Shown piece by piece: positions 37,637 to 63,043 of a stretch of DNA of 64,000 bases. The stretch's first letter is position 1. Every line of letters begins with the position of its first letter. The notes under the pieces were generated by a model that saw only the letters and a list, made by a program, of their open reading frames with translations, was not told the origin of the DNA and did no database searches. The translations under genes and the position numbers were made by a program. This stretch comes from Phyto melanocephala (lineage: Eukaryota > Arthropoda > Insecta > Diptera > Rhinophoridae), in contig OW799233.1 of assembly GCA_941918925.1 (NCBI GenBank), positions 46,709,341-46,773,340 of the forward strand. The letters run 5' to 3'.

Positions 37637-38372
37637 CAAGTAAGAGCACTTTATGCGGCTGTGCCAAATCTTTTATACCCACCACCAATTTGATGTACTT
37701 TTATAGCACAGATTTTATTATATTGTTATTAACAGTCATCGCTATGGAATAACATCTTTATACTTTCAATGTATAACTCAAAAGTCAATATAGTAAAATG
37801 TTTTCGTAAATTTAGTCTTTCAATGAAAGTGACCGTTAAAGTAGGCGTGTCAATAGAGTTTCTGCTAATAAATCTTTATTCATAGAGATATCATATAAAT
37901 TTGAGATAAAGATAAAAATTTCAGAATTATACATCTAATTTTGTCAGTTATATATTTTAAATTTTGAATATACCGAAAAATACACTGTGCGGTATAAATT
38001 TTCGTTCGCTTTGATCTATAATCATTTCCTTATTCAAATATTTTGGCAATTTTCGGGGAAAAATATTTTATTTACTCAGGAAATATACATTCGAAATTTC
38101 ATGACTCTACGTTAATGCGTTTGGACACAATTCCATTTTATTGGATGTTGGACACGGTTTTTTTTACCTACTCTTTCATTACGAGCTATAACTCTCTTCC
38201 TAATATTCCGATTTATCCCACTTTCAATACCAAAAAAACAACAACAGACGGACGGACATAGCTAGATCGTCATAAAATAAAACCCTGATTTAGAATATAC
38301 ATATGTATATAGTTTATGGGGTCTAAAATTTATATTTCGATGTGTTGCAAGCGGAATGAAAAAATTAATAAG
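37637..38372 (+). mobile_element. second subfamily of mini-me-like repeat, plus copy
   Basis: Begins with ACAAGTAAGAGCACTTTATG, like the main family, but has 'TTTTATACCCACCACCAATT' in place of the CCCTTCACA terminus. It ends with a short GTCY patch (acagacggacggacat) and 'TTATGGGGTCTAAAATTTAT'. The interior matches fragments at 27.6-28.1 and 29.5-30.0 kb in the opposite orientation. Confidence 0.6.
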
Positions 38373-40435
38373 AATATTATAATAAAATAAAATATAAAAA
38401 TTTATATTTACCAAGGAACTGTATGCCTTGAACTGTATGTAAACAATTTTAAGAAAAAAATTTATTTTAAATTTATATTTGTCTTGCATCAAAAAATTGC
38501 TAATAATTTTTGTACAATTTTTTTGATTATTTGCTTTCGTTGCACGATTTTTCGTAAATAATAAAAACCATTATTACCATATTTTTCTATAATGTTAGTG
38601 TTAACTAACCGAAAGATGGTGAAACGCAAAACACTAACCGGATGTTAAATAGTTCCAGTTAAACGATATCGGAGTTTTGTTAATGTTCCTGTTTAAATAA
38701 AATAAGAACAGATTGTGGAAAAGGCCGTTAAGGGCATAGTAAAATTTCTGTTAATTCGAAACCTAAGCTTTTCTAATTAAATTCATCTGGCAACTCTGAT
38801 GTACACTGCGAATATCACTCTGCAGCTGTTTACATAAAATATGGTGTAGTAACGCCTGGAGTAATTTTACTTATAGAAAAGGGCGGAAATGGTGTAGTGT
38901 GTACTTCCTGTCTTAATATAATGGTATTTCCTCTTCTGATTAAAAATATTGCCAGAAAGAAATTTCGTTACAAGTTTCTATTTTTATATGATTATAAATA
39001 GAATTAAACCTTAATGATGATTGCAGTAGATACTTAATGACTAACAAAGAAAAATATCAATACATAAAGTGAATCATTCGATATAAAACGAATTGGGTTG
39101 TCACAACAAATATGCTATGCGGTGTGAATAAATTTTGATCTTAATTACAAACTTGATGTTATAAATGTTGTGGAATGCACAAAAAATATATTGTTAAAGA
39201 TGATTTAGGATTTTTAAACATATTCTTCTCTACGGTTGCAAGTTTGAATACAAGACAATACGTTTTATTTTCTGTAATCAGAAAAAATCTTATAAAATAT
39301 TTTATGTAGGCACACAGTTTTTAAAATCTTTTTATAAATATATATCTTTATATATGTACATAAATATGTATAGGATTATATCCTTCAAAAAAACTATAAT
39401 CAAAACGAGACTTAAAATATCAAAATGAGGTGAAAATAATCAAATATGATATCATCTTCTTATACAAATAGTATACCCGTACGAGAAAAAACGTTTGACT
39501 TCTGTTATACGTACTACATGAGTTTGTTTTTTTTAAGTTTTAAATTATCCATAAACAGTAAACGTGTTTCATTTTTATTGTTTTTATTATAGTGAAATGG
39601 TAAGTAATAAGAAACTATGTAGTTCAATATTTAAAACTACAACAAAATTTAGCAAATAGAAAAGATTAAAACCCGAAATTGATAAACTTTATTTTACTAC
39701 AATTAAGCGCTATTCGAAGTATTGACTTTTGATTCAATACTATCCAAAATTAAACCACCGTTTGCTGGAAAGGTGAGGGTGTATATGTAAAATGTGTATG
39801 TAGGTGTTAAAGTGTTACTTTCTGTAAATTTGTACAGACATGAAAATTGTTTTTTTTTACAAATTGACATACCATGTAAATGTGTATATTCATAACACAC
39901 ACATGCATTTCTAGACCTATAAAAATGTAAACATTTTTTTGTTGTTTTGGTTCCGCTGTCCTATATTTATTTTACATTTAATTTATTGTACTATGCGTGA
40001 GGATTATGTAAACAATCGCACATAAAAACACACTTTTTCCTGCACATTTATACCATTTTATTTGTTAGCCACATTTGCGTGTGTTGTTTTAATCCTTTGT
40101 ATGATAATGTATTTAATAAACAACGGCAAAAGCATAAGAAAAATGTATTACAAGCAATCTCATTAAATTTAAAATATTGTGTGCATATTACTCTCTCATT
40201 ATGAAACAAAAAATATGTGTTTTGCTTTACGCCAAAACATTTTTAGTGTTACATGTTGCAATGTTGGATCAAATATGAAATAAAACATTTAAACTTAAAT
40301 AGAACTTTCTAAACATGTTTAAATGTTATGATAGTAGACCAAGACCAAAGAAAAGCTTACATGACTTTAGCTTTAAATGTTCTATAATGAGATAAGTTCA
40401 TATGTATAATTACTCGAGTTAAACAATTTTTCAAA
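38373..40435. other. intergenic stretch, no gene seen
   Basis: AT-rich DNA with only short chance frames. Confidence 0.4.
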
Positions 40436-40612
40436 AGGTATTTTCAAAATAGTTTGCGGAATTCCAAATTTTTATTTAGAAAATTTTCGCGGTTTAAGAT
40501 GTTTGTATGAAGAATTTTCGGAGTTGTGAATTTTTAATTATAAAATATTTGAAATTCAAAAATGTTTTTAAACTTTAATATGTAATATTAAAAATTTTTA
40601 ACACAATGGAAA
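40436..40612 (+). repeat. left arm of an inverted repeat pair bracketing Ino80 exons 1-4
   Basis: About 175 bp (from TTTGCGGAATTCCAAATT to TTAACACAATGG) recurs in opposite orientation at 44505-44700, immediately after the Ino80 exon 4 donor. By eye identity is high, including GAAAATTTTCGCGGTTTAAG and GAATTTTCGGAGTTGTGAAT. Confidence 0.75.
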
Positions 40613-40667
40613 AAATATCTAATATACTTTTTATATATTTATATTTTATTCGAACTTTTTTCTATAT

Positions 40668-40924
40668 ATTAAATTTTTAATGTGAACCATTTTTTATTTT
40701 GGCTTAAGTTCATTTATTCTTTTTATTTAATTTTATAATTCAAATTAAATTAAATTGTAACCATTTTTAGGAATATTCTTTATAAAAATAATATCGGAAA
40801 TAATTTTTATAAAGAATATTCCTAAAAATGGTTGCAATTTAATTTAGTTTGAATTATAAAATTAAATAAAAAGAATAAATGAACTTAAGCCAAAATAAAA
40901 AATGGTTCACATTAAAAATTTAAT
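40668..40924. repeat. 257-bp near-perfect hairpin upstream of Ino80
   Basis: Two arms of about 120 bp (left 40668-40790, right 40802-40924) are almost perfect complements around a loop of about ten bases containing TCGG. A diverged half-copy lies at 58940-59000 (GAATAAATGAACTTAAGCCA). No coding content; either a hairpin MITE or a source of double-stranded RNA. Confidence 0.85.
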
Positions 40925-41592
40925 AATATACTTTTTAGTTATTAGAAATTTTAAAAAGTCTTAAACTTAGAATTCTGTAAAATCAATAGACATTTGCATC
41001 GTTAGTTTTTGGTTAAATATGAAGTTACTCATTATTCAACGAATGTATAATTAAATTTATATTACAAAAATTGTACATTTTAACTCTAGAAAAACTTTTG
41101 CTTCTACACACCGTGTAAAATGCTAGCTGTGTAGTAACGCCCTTGTAATACAACACTACCCTTTTTGGCGACAGCTGTTCTCTGTTGTTCTGTCATTCTA
41201 CAATCTTTATTGTTTTGTTGTTTTGGGAACATGCTTTTGAAAAAACACAATAACAACAAAAACGAGCAACAAACGATTGAAGTGGCTACAATAAGAATTA
41301 AATTAGAAACAAAAAACATTATAAATGAAAACCCATAGATAACACAAATTAAACAGATGAAAAAATGTGGTCGTACGAAAAGCAAACGAATTAAATGTTG
41401 TGTATTTCGTAAAACGTCAGAAAAAGCAAGGAGAAATTACATAAAAAACCAAACGTAGCTTAGACAAGTAAATTGTTAATTTGAAAGTGTATTTATTTAT
41501 AAAAAAATTAAACTAAAAGGTTTTAATTTTGCTAGCAAATTAAGTGAGTGTGTAAGTTTAATAAAAAGGAACTTTCATTTTAGGCTGCAATT
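40925..41592 (+). promoter_or_regulatory. 5' flank of Ino80
   Basis: No clear TATA box. A splice-acceptor-like TTTCATTTTAG ends at 41583, nine bases before the ATG, so the coding exon may be preceded by a 5' UTR intron whose donor I cannot fix. A hydrophobic antisense frame at 41104-41385 is not supported as a gene. Confidence 0.3.
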
Positions 41593-54981
<13,389 letters not shown>

Positions 54982-56240
54982 GTGAGTACAACTTTTTTTA
55001 AATTTCAGGTTAAATAAGGACTTTAATATCTTAAGAAAATAGCTAAAATGTTTTTTTTGTTTTTTTTGTTAATCTTCAAAATATTGAAACATTCAAAGAT
55101 TCTCACACATAAAAATAAAAAACAACAAGCGAACACTTTTAAACCACATTTTGCTGCATTTAAAAAGAGATATCTTTCATGTTAGCCAAAATTAAACAGA
55201 CTTCTTTTAACAATGTTCCATTTAGCGGTATCTGTAGCATTTTGCTATCTTGCTAACCACAGCTTATAATCATGTGAACAAACAACAATGAAATATTAAA
55301 GTTAAATTTTAAAAACATCCAACAATTTTATAAAAATGTGTAGAAGAACAACAAAAGTACTACTACTACGGCTTTTCAGATTACTGATGCTGCCGCTTTA
55401 ACCGGATTTAAAACGTCTTTTAGTCGAAATGTTGCATAAAAAAAAAGAATTAAACAAAAATACAAACATTGTTGCTTAAGTTGTGAACCAAAGCATATCG
55501 ATAAAATGGCTCCTACATGAGAACTAAACTTAAATACAAAATAGCAGGGAGGCAGGTTTATATTAGTTTTAACCATACATTTTTTTTAATTATTTGTTTT
55601 TTTATTTAAAATTTTTAAATTAATTTTTTTAATACAAATTTGTATGAAAATTTCATTTTATTTTTTTTTTTTCTATAAAATCTTACTTCGTGGTAAAGAA
55701 AAAAAAACTTCTTGTCAACATTGTCAAGGGCTTAATTGTAGCCAACGGTATTTAAACAGAACATTTTATTTTTCTTGACGTTTTGTTTTTTTCTTTCATT
55801 GCTTTGTACAGCTGCTACTGCTAAAAAAAACTCTGTGATTTATAGACTGTGAGGACAAACAGAAACTTAACATGTTTTTAACATTGAAAATTGTTATTCG
55901 TTTTGTTTTTTCATTGTTGTGGGAATTTATTGAGAAAACATCTTCTTAACGTTTTGCAAAAATTGTTGTGAAAACAAAGCCACCAAAATGATATTGACAA
56001 ATGTGTTTCTTTTAAATATTTCAGCAAACGGAACTTAGTTCTTTTTTATGTTCCCAGCTTCACTGGGAGCTTGCATCTAATTGCTCATGACTCTGGCATA
56101 TAAATCAGGCAAAGTTTAACTGATGGCTTTGGGTTATTTTCGGTTGTAGGGTCGATCGCTGATCAGCGATTTCAGAAAGTAACACAATAAAAATTGTTTC
56201 ATTTATTAATTTTATCTCGGTGGCCTGTCCTCAAATCGCT
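54982..56240. other. start of the last visible Ino80 intron, nothing recognised
   Basis: AT-rich. I searched by eye for the expected next INO80 exon (VIFYDSDWNP) and did not find it here or further right. Confidence 0.5.
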
Positions 56241-56880
56241 TGTTTAAATATTATTTGTGACACGTAGCGCCATGTGGTTGCAACAACATTTCAATAATGT
56301 CTATATCATCCAATTCATGGCAAAAGAAGTTGGCAAACGCTAAGCCTAAACACACCGACGAGCGGCTTTTTTGGGTTGCATTCAATGCTTTTGAATCTTA
56401 TGTGGATTTGTATTGTGCTCAATTCGACTATTTTATTTGTTAATGACACACTCATTAAGAAATAGACCCCATCGCTGAAGAATAAATATTGCCCGGAATA
56501 TAGCTCTGAAGAGAACACCAATTTTGATAAAAAAAATTGTCATGAGCACGTGTTTTTGAATGCTACATCCGTTTACATTGATTTTGTAAAATAAACTGAA
56601 TAAATTACGGCCACAGGCTTAGCTTCGAGAATATGACCGCTATCAACCGTTAAAGTTCGGAAGATCTTATTGAAATACCCTTTTGAAAAAGAAGAAATAG
56701 AACGGGAGTACTATGATGGGGACACTGGTCGATTGCAGATTATGGACATAAAACACTGATTTCAGAAAACCTAATATGAAAAAGTCCAACGGGTTTCCTC
56801 CTTTCACGTCGACTTCGAGAAAATTATGCAGCATGTCCATTGTGAGGAGTGTATCGAAAAAAATTTGTAGTTGCATTAAG
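56240..56880 (-). pseudogene. mariner-like transposase fragments, rearranged
   Basis: Minus-strand scraps: NECVINKQNSRIEHNTNPHK near 56460-56370 (catalytic block 1), LLQPHGATCHK near 56310-56255 (block 2), and TRWTFSY / NPLDFFILGFLKSVFYVHN near 56800-56740 (block 3). On the minus strand the C-terminal piece lies upstream of the N-terminal pieces, so either two elements or a rearrangement is present. Highly decayed. Confidence 0.55.
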
Positions 56881-57004
56881 TTAAATAAAACTCAAATCGT
56901 GCAATAAATAATTTTTCTTTTTATCACGTTAGCTTTTGTATATGTACATATATGGCAGATACTATTTTTTTAAAACTCATTAATTTTCAATTGTTATTAC
57001 GATC

Positions 57005-57945
57005 AAAATGGACTGCGAAAAAAAAGGACGTGCAAATATAATTAAAACTCTTCAAATAAATCTGTCATGGACTTTTGAAAAAACAGCAAAAAAATTTTAA
57101 AATTAACCCTCGAACTGTTTTAAATGGTATAAGGAAGACCTGAGCATTGAAAATACCCTGGATCAGGAAATAAAAATGATCCAAGGGATATTGGTAAGGT
57201 AAAGGAAGTCGAGCAACTGTTTCGAAGAGCACCTAACACTTCTATTAGAAAACCAGGGCGTACGGTTAAATGCTGTAATAGTTTTGTCCAAAGGGCCAAA
57301 GCTTATGCTAAGCTGAAGACATACAAAGTTCAGAAAGTTCCAGATCGCAATTCGGTAAAAAACTTAGAAGCAAAATAACAAGCGAAAAATTTAAGTCAAA
57401 TTTTATGACGGAAAAAAAAACACCTGTTGTGTGATGGATGATGAAACTTATGTACTGGCAGACTTTTCACAACTTCCGGGTCAAGATTTTCAGGTGTCTA
57501 ATCGACGAGGTGATGTTCAAGAACATTTGCCGGAAAAATAAAAAAAAAAAATCCTCAAAAAGTTTATTGTTCGTTTGAGCTATTTGTAGTTGTGTTAAAA
57601 GAAGCCAATCATTTGTGATATCAGGCACGAAAAACACAAAAATATATGTATATAAAGGAGTGTGTACAAAAACGGCTTTTACTTTCTTAAAACAGTACAG
57701 AGTGCCTTCATATTTCTGGCCCGATTTGGCATCATGCCACTTTAAAAAAGGGGCTCGTGAGTGGTATTATAAAAATAATGTAAATTTTGTATCACGACAG
57801 GCAAATTCACCCGACCGTCCAGAATTTCGGACTGTGGAAAGGCACTGAGCACTGAACAAAATAATTAAATAACACAGAAATGGTAGCCAGGACATGCCAG
57901 ATTTTAAGCGTAAGTGTTCCATTTCGTCCAAAAAGGTAGCGGATC
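57005..57945 (+). pseudogene. Tc1/mariner DD37E-like transposase pseudogene
   Basis: Plus strand from MDCEKKGRANIIKTL near 57009, through VMDDETYVLADFSQLPGQDF near 57431-57495 (first catalytic Asp block), to PSYFWPDLASCHFKKGAREW and SPDRPEFRTVER near 57690-57840. Between the second Asp (WPDLA) and the Glu of TVER lie 37 residues, pointing to the DD37E group rather than DD34D mariners. Several stops and frameshifts; termini not identified. Confidence 0.75.
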
Positions 57946-57950
57946 AACTA

Positions 57951-58834
57951 ATGGGTGATTTTTTAAGAGCTATAGGAAAGTTAAAAAAAACACATAAAAC
58001 TCAGAAAAATACATGAAATCTTTATTTGAATCGATAGTACGGCCCATGTAATTTAATGTTTGAAGATTATTTCATGCAAATGTTGACCGTAACTGCGCCT
58101 CAAATGGTCCATCCGCTTAGTCCAATTTTGGCATACTCTTTCCAACATTTTGGCCGGTATCTCATGAATAAATGCTTCAATCTTGTCTTCCAATGCGTCA
58201 ATTGAAGCGGGCATGTGTGTATAGACATGAGCTTTAACATAGCCCCACAAAAAATAGTCTAAAGGCGTTAAATCGCATGATCTAGGCGGCCAATTGACCG
58301 GTCCCGAACGTGAAATAAAATGTCCACGGAACTCGCCTCTCAATAAGTCCATTGTTAAGCGTGCTGTGTGGCATGTGGCACCGTCTTGTTGAAACCACAT
58401 GTCATGCAAGTCAAGCTCTTGTATTTTGGGCAAAAAAAAGTTGGATATCATCTCGCGGTAGCGCTCACCATTCACAGTTACGTTACGATTCGCATCATCT
58501 TTGAAGAAGTACGGTCCAATGATGCCACCAGCCCATAAACCGCATCAAACTGCAATGCTTCTGGCTGATCTTCACTTCAAAATCGACAATTCTGTTTATT
58601 AACGTACCCATTGAGCCAAAAATGGGCTTCGTCGCTAAACACAAGAAGCGCGCGATGAACTTTGTTAACAGAGCACGCATTTTGATAATAAAATTCAATA
58701 ATTTGCAAGCGTTGTTCGTCATGGTTAAATTATAGACCAAACTGAAGATGTTTGACAGTGAAACAAAACACGAAACGTGAGTCAGCTGTTTTAACCAGTA
58801 TTGTCAAAAAGATAATAGCTAAAAAATCACCCTT
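57951..58834 (-). mobile_element. mariner-like element, internally deleted
   Basis: Ends are inverted copies of (A/T)GGGTGATTTTTTA..AGCTAT, flanked by TA (57949-57950 and 58835-58836). The minus frame 58475-58053 (140 codons) is intact from the NGERYREMI block through MWFQQDGATCHTARLTMDLL, WPPRSCDLTPLDYFLWGYVK to the C-terminus. Upstream, the N-terminal helix (NACSVNKVHRALL) is joined directly to VFSDEAHFWLNGYVNKQN with a frameshift, so the DNA-binding region is mostly deleted. Best preserved transposase relic in the window. Confidence 0.87.
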
Positions 58835-59103
58835 TATAAAACTTTATTTTTTAATGAAATTGTACAATATTTGAATGAATTTACATATTCTTGAGAATTT
58901 TAATATTGAACGGCTGAAGTTTTAATTATATTAAAAAAATTAAATAAAAGAATAAATGAACTTAAGCCAAAATAAAAATGATTTACATTAAAATTTGGTT
59001 TAAGTTTTATATAACTTTATACAAATAAAAGTTGTTTCTGACTTGCTCTTTATATTCTGGCTCACATTTATACCCCAGCTGAGGGGATATTGTACGTACC
59101 GAG
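58835..59103. repeat. fragment related to the 40.7-40.9 kb hairpin
   Basis: 58940-59000 matches the right arm of the hairpin upstream of Ino80 (GAATAAATGAACTTAAGCCA, AAAATAAAAATG.TTTACATT). Only one arm is present. Confidence 0.6.
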
Positions 59104-59250
59104 GCATATTTATTCATCAGGTAGTCTTGATTCGTCAACTGATTGAACTTCTGCACTTGAACTGATAAAACTTCAACTATTAAAGTTCATACATAAAAAA
59201 TAATTCTCTCTTCTCATTTATTTCAAATGTCAAAATTCATACATAATAAA
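59104..59250. mobile_element. half-copy of the CAAGGCATATTTATTC MITE
   Basis: Begins GAGGCATATTTATTCATCAG and follows the right half of the 51573-51780 element. The other end is replaced by a mini-me-like repeat starting at 59255. Confidence 0.65.
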
Positions 59251-59254
59251 TAAA

Positions 59255-59946
59255 ACAAGTAACAGTGGTATATTCGGCCGTGCCGAATCTTATATACCCT
59301 TCACAACGTGTAGTCATGCAATAACAATTGTTGGTATCACCATTCATCTCATATAAAATACGTACATATGTATATACTGGTTAGAATAAATGTGGCATCG
59401 AATTCCAGCTGAGTCGAAAAAATTTTATTTTATTTAATATATTATTTCTATTTTATTATATTTTTTTAATATTTTTTTTTAATTTTTTTTAAAAAAATTT
59501 TTTAAATTTGTTTTTAATTTTTTTTAATTATATTTTTTTTTATATATTTTTTTTTGTATTTTTTTTTTTTTTTGGTATGTTTTTTCATTGTATGTATGTA
59601 TGTATGTTGTTGTTGTAATTGTGTAAAAAAACGAGGTGGTCGTGGTTTTTTGCTCATATCTCAGAAAGTTATGGGGCGGTTGTGCTGAATTTCAATAGCG
59701 ATTCATTCCTAAATATTTCCAAGATATTAATACCATATACAGATCTGAGGAACATATAGTTGCTTCTAAAAATTGATTTCAACCAACACACGGACAGACG
59801 GTCAGGGCTTAATCGACTCCTCTATTCATAAGCTTTCATAAAATATATACTTTATGGGGTCGGAAATGAAAATTGTAGAAATTACAAACGGAATGACAAA
59901 GCTACATATATATACCCTTGTGCACCACAACTGAAGGGTATAAAAA
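59255..59946 (+). mobile_element. mini-me/Helentron-like repeat, copy H
   Basis: Same subfamily as the copy in the Myd88 retrocopy: ACAAGTAACAGTGG start, TTCGGCCGTGCCGAA, GGCATCGAATTCCAGCTGAG, short GTCY patch, 3' GTGCACCACAACTGAAGGGT. It has fewer GTCY units than copy G. Confidence 0.78.
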
Positions 59947-60234
59947 TCTTGTTTCTAAAGATTTGTACGTTAAAGAGTGGTATCTGTCATATTTGATAAA
60001 CTATAACAAGTTTTTTGTCAGGTGATCTATAACATCACAATACAAATCTACTTACATATTCTACTGACGACAATGTTTGCGTAGAGCAATGCTTAGTCAT
60101 TTATGTAGGATTCTGTAATCAACTTTGTACTCCCACCGGAACCAACTTTAATCCAAACCATTTTCCATGCTCCACAATTGGTTAAATAAGAGTGATTTCG
60201 ATAGATAAATAAACGAACGGTTGTTTGAAGAATA

Positions 60235-61083
60235 AACAAGTAAGAGCGCTATATTCGGCCGTGCCGAATCTTATATACCCTTCACACCGTGTAGTCATGC
60301 AATAACAGTAGTTTGTATCACCATTTATCCCATATGAAATACGTACATACATATAAAAAACATACATATATAAAAACATCCCATTGTAAAATTATAAGTT
60401 TACGTATGTATGTTAAAAAAAATTAAAAAAAAAAATTAAAAAAAAAAATTAAAAAAAAAAAATCAAAAAAAAAAAATTAAAAAAAAAAAATTAAAAAAAA
60501 AATTAAAAAAAAAAATTTTAAAAAAATAATTAAAATATATATAATTAATATAAAACAAAAAAAAAAATAAAAAAAAAAAATTAAAAAAAAAAATAATAAA
60601 AATATAAATAATATATTAAATAAAAAATAAAAAAAAAAATAAAAAAAAAATTAAAAAAAAAAATTTAAAAAAAAATTTTTAAAATATAAAACAAAATTTT
60701 TTTTGGCTTAGCTGGGATTCGATGCCACGTTTGTTTTTGTGAAAAAAAATCGAGGTGGTCGTGGGTTTTTGCTCATATCTCAGTTGTTTATGTACCGATG
60801 TTTCTGATTTTCAATAGCGATCTACTCCCGAATATTTCTGATATTTTAATACCTCACCCGGGTCCAAGCGATGTCGGGGGGCTTCAAAAAGTTGATTTCA
60901 ACATACACACGGACAGACGGTCAGACGGACAGACGGACAGACTGACAGAGCTTAATCGACTTCCCTATTCATAAGCTTTCAGAAAATATATACTTTATGG
61001 GGTCGGAAATGAAAATTGTAGAAATTTCACACGGAATGACAAACCTATATATACCCTTTTTCACTGTGTGAAGGGTATAAAAA
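60235..61083 (+). mobile_element. mini-me/Helentron-like repeat, copy I
   Basis: Full copy with ACAAGTAAGAGCGCTATATT start, TTCGGCCGTGCCGAA palindrome, A-rich slippery tract (60415-60690), GGCTTAGCTGGGATTCGATG block, GTCY array (cacggacagacggtcagacg and on) and 3' TCACTGTGTGAAGGGTATAA. Closest to copy D in the opposite orientation. Confidence 0.8.
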
Positions 61084-61118
61084 TTATCCGAACTAAGGAA
61101 CAAATATGCCTTCATACG

Positions 61119-61300
61119 CAGGGTACACTTTTACAAGGTGGCGGTGCCAGCCAAGGTGATTATTTTTTTTGTGTTCTGGAGTATGTCAAACTACATATTT
61201 AAAAAAATGATTTCAACTCCGGAAATTGTCAAACTTCATACATAAAAAAAGAGAGACAAAAATTGCTCTCCTCTACGCTATCACCTTATGTAATTACACT
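61119..61300. repeat. short dispersed repeat, copy 2
   Basis: Matches 7469-7650 over about 180 bp (CAGGGTACACTTTTACAAGG start; GAGAGACAAAAATTGCTCTC inside). Uninterrupted here. Confidence 0.7.
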
Positions 61301-61552
61301 ATGTTCATACGTACATTATCTTCATTGAGCAAAGAATGAAAAAAAAAATGTTCTTATCAACACTATTTTTTTATGCTCTAAAAGTGTGTTAAATACTAAA
61401 CGACAACAAAAATAAAAAAAAAATAAAAATTGAAGGCTATCAAAATTATATTAAATTTGTTCATACATTGCATAAATTTTTTGTGTTACAAATCTAAATT
61501 CTTCAAAATTCCATACATACATATATCATTTCCAATACTAGAATAGAACGCT

Positions 61553-63043
61553 ATGCCCAACTCTAAATCCAAGTCACCAATTTTGAATCAAATTTTCAAC
61601 AATATAGAACGCTGCAGGCAAGCAACTCATTCGTCCCAAATCAACGACAATCATAGAGACAAAAGCTTTTTCGTCCTCCAACAACATGGGCATAACTCTC
61701 AATTCATGAACCAATCACTAAAAGATTCTAAAAATGTAAGAAAAAATCAAAACAGCTGTTGTCGAATTCTGACCAGAGAAACAAAATCAGAATCTCAAAG
61801 ACTTTGTAATGATTTTCAAAAACGACAAGAAGATTTACTACTGCAGATATATGCCTCATTGGAGTCTAGCAAACGGAAAAAAGTTTCGATTGATGCTGAA
61901 ATCAATAGTGAATATGAGAGATTTCAAAGGAAACATTGGCCAAAATCTAAAATGGCGTATAAAACAAATCTCTATACAAGTTCGCCCAAAACAAAGCCAA
62001 ATTCCATAGTAAAGAAGGAACAAATAAAAACTAGAGAAACGAGTAATATTCGTAGTAAAGACAAAGACGGTCAGCAGAATGTTATTAACGAACATAAACC
62101 AAGGTGCAACTTTGAAGATCGCAATGAGAGAGAAACTGTTAACAAGCGTAATTCTTTGAAAGCTAAAAGCAAGGAAATTCTCTTAAATGTGGAAAATTTA
62201 AATAACGACGTGAAATCGTCCCACAGTTTGAATAACAAAAACCCATCTGATAAAACTGTAAAGTCAGAAGAATACAGTACTAAGGAAAATAATAAATGCT
62301 CTCAACTGCATCAAGTATTTTACAACCAGCCAACCATAAATCCTTTATCGTCCTGCAAACTAAACAACAACTTAGACCATTTAAATCTTGAAATAAGACA
62401 AGCTGTTGTTTTGGGCAACTCTTCTGATCCCACTATCAATACGTTCTTGGCAAATGCTATTGACAAAGCGTTGAGCGAGAAGTTTACCTGGGCCAACATA
62501 CAAACGATTATCAATAACATTAAACACTTCAACTCCAAACAAAAAATCCTTCACCTTTTGCAAATACAACTCGGACAAAAGGTCTTTATACTATGCACTG
62601 TGCGCACTTGCAACTTCTCCTCTCTAATATGTCTGCTGGAAAAAATAATGCAACCCGTTCATGCCGAGTTTGCTCCGATTCTGCAGCATTTTAGTCATTG
62701 CTGTGTCATAGAAGCAATAGCTCCTCAGCAATATTTGCTCTCTAATGCTGAACAGTTATGCAATCAGTTAAAGAGTGACGCTGATGTTTTGAAAGTTAAA
62801 AAGATTGATGTTGTTGATAAGGTGAGCGGAAAAGTGTGCGTACAATGTTTGCCGGTTTCATTACCCAATACTACCAAGTCCTTGGAAGCAAAGGGATATA
62901 AAATTTTAACTTCAGATTATGGATTTCGGGCAAATAAGGAAATTACTTTGGACCCTAAAACTGGGGCGGAATATAGAAAATTGATAAAGAATTTGTTGCA
63001 AATACCGGACATAGAAACCATCTCGGATAATGTGATTTATTAG
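61553..63043 (+). CDS. intronless YebC/TACO1-like protein with long basic N-terminus
   Basis: Single open frame of 496 codons. Residues 1 to about 270 are Lys/Asn/Ser-rich, hydrophilic and unlike any domain I know. Residues about 277-496 follow the YebC/TACO1 plan: EIRQAVVLGNSSDPTINTFL, AIDKALSEKFTWANIQTIIN, then LGQKVFILCTVRTCNFSSLI, QHFSHCCVIEAIAP, and the terminal IPDIETISDNVIY (family 'DVQ.VYsN'). TACO1 aids translation of mitochondrial COX1; bacterial YebC relieves ribosome stalling or acts as a regulator. Here the usual GGGSDP and YEGYGPGG-type glycine motifs are changed or missing, so activity may differ. No obvious mitochondrial presequence beyond a basic N-terminus. It appears to lie in the last Ino80 intron, on the same strand. 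Lack of introns suggests a retrogene. Homology is by pattern only; gene status is well supported by the long frame. Confidence 0.8.
   Translation: MPNSKSKSPILNQIFNNIERCRQATHSSQINDNHRDKSFFVLQQHGHNSQFMNQSLKDSKNVRKNQNSCCRILTRETKSESQRLCNDFQKRQEDLLLQIYASLESSKRKKVSIDAEINSEYERFQRKHWPKSKMAYKTNLYTSSPKTKPNSIVKKEQIKTRETSNIRSKDKDGQQNVINEHKPRCNFEDRNERETVNKRNSLKAKSKEILLNVENLNNDVKSSHSLNNKNPSDKTVKSEEYSTKENNKCSQLHQVFYNQPTINPLSSCKLNNNLDHLNLEIRQAVVLGNSSDPTINTFLANAIDKALSEKFTWANIQTIINNIKHFNSKQKILHLLQIQLGQKVFILCTVRTCNFSSLICLLEKIMQPVHAEFAPILQHFSHCCVIEAIAPQQYLLSNAEQLCNQLKSDADVLKVKKIDVVDKVSGKVCVQCLPVSLPNTTKSLEAKGYKILTSDYGFRANKEITLDPKTGAEYRKLIKNLLQIPDIETISDNVIY

Noticed and set aside
41104..41385. Hydrophobic antisense 93-codon frame just upstream of Ino80
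   Set aside because: Composition follows the AT-rich strand; no recognisable domain, and it overlaps the likely Ino80 promoter and 5' UTR.
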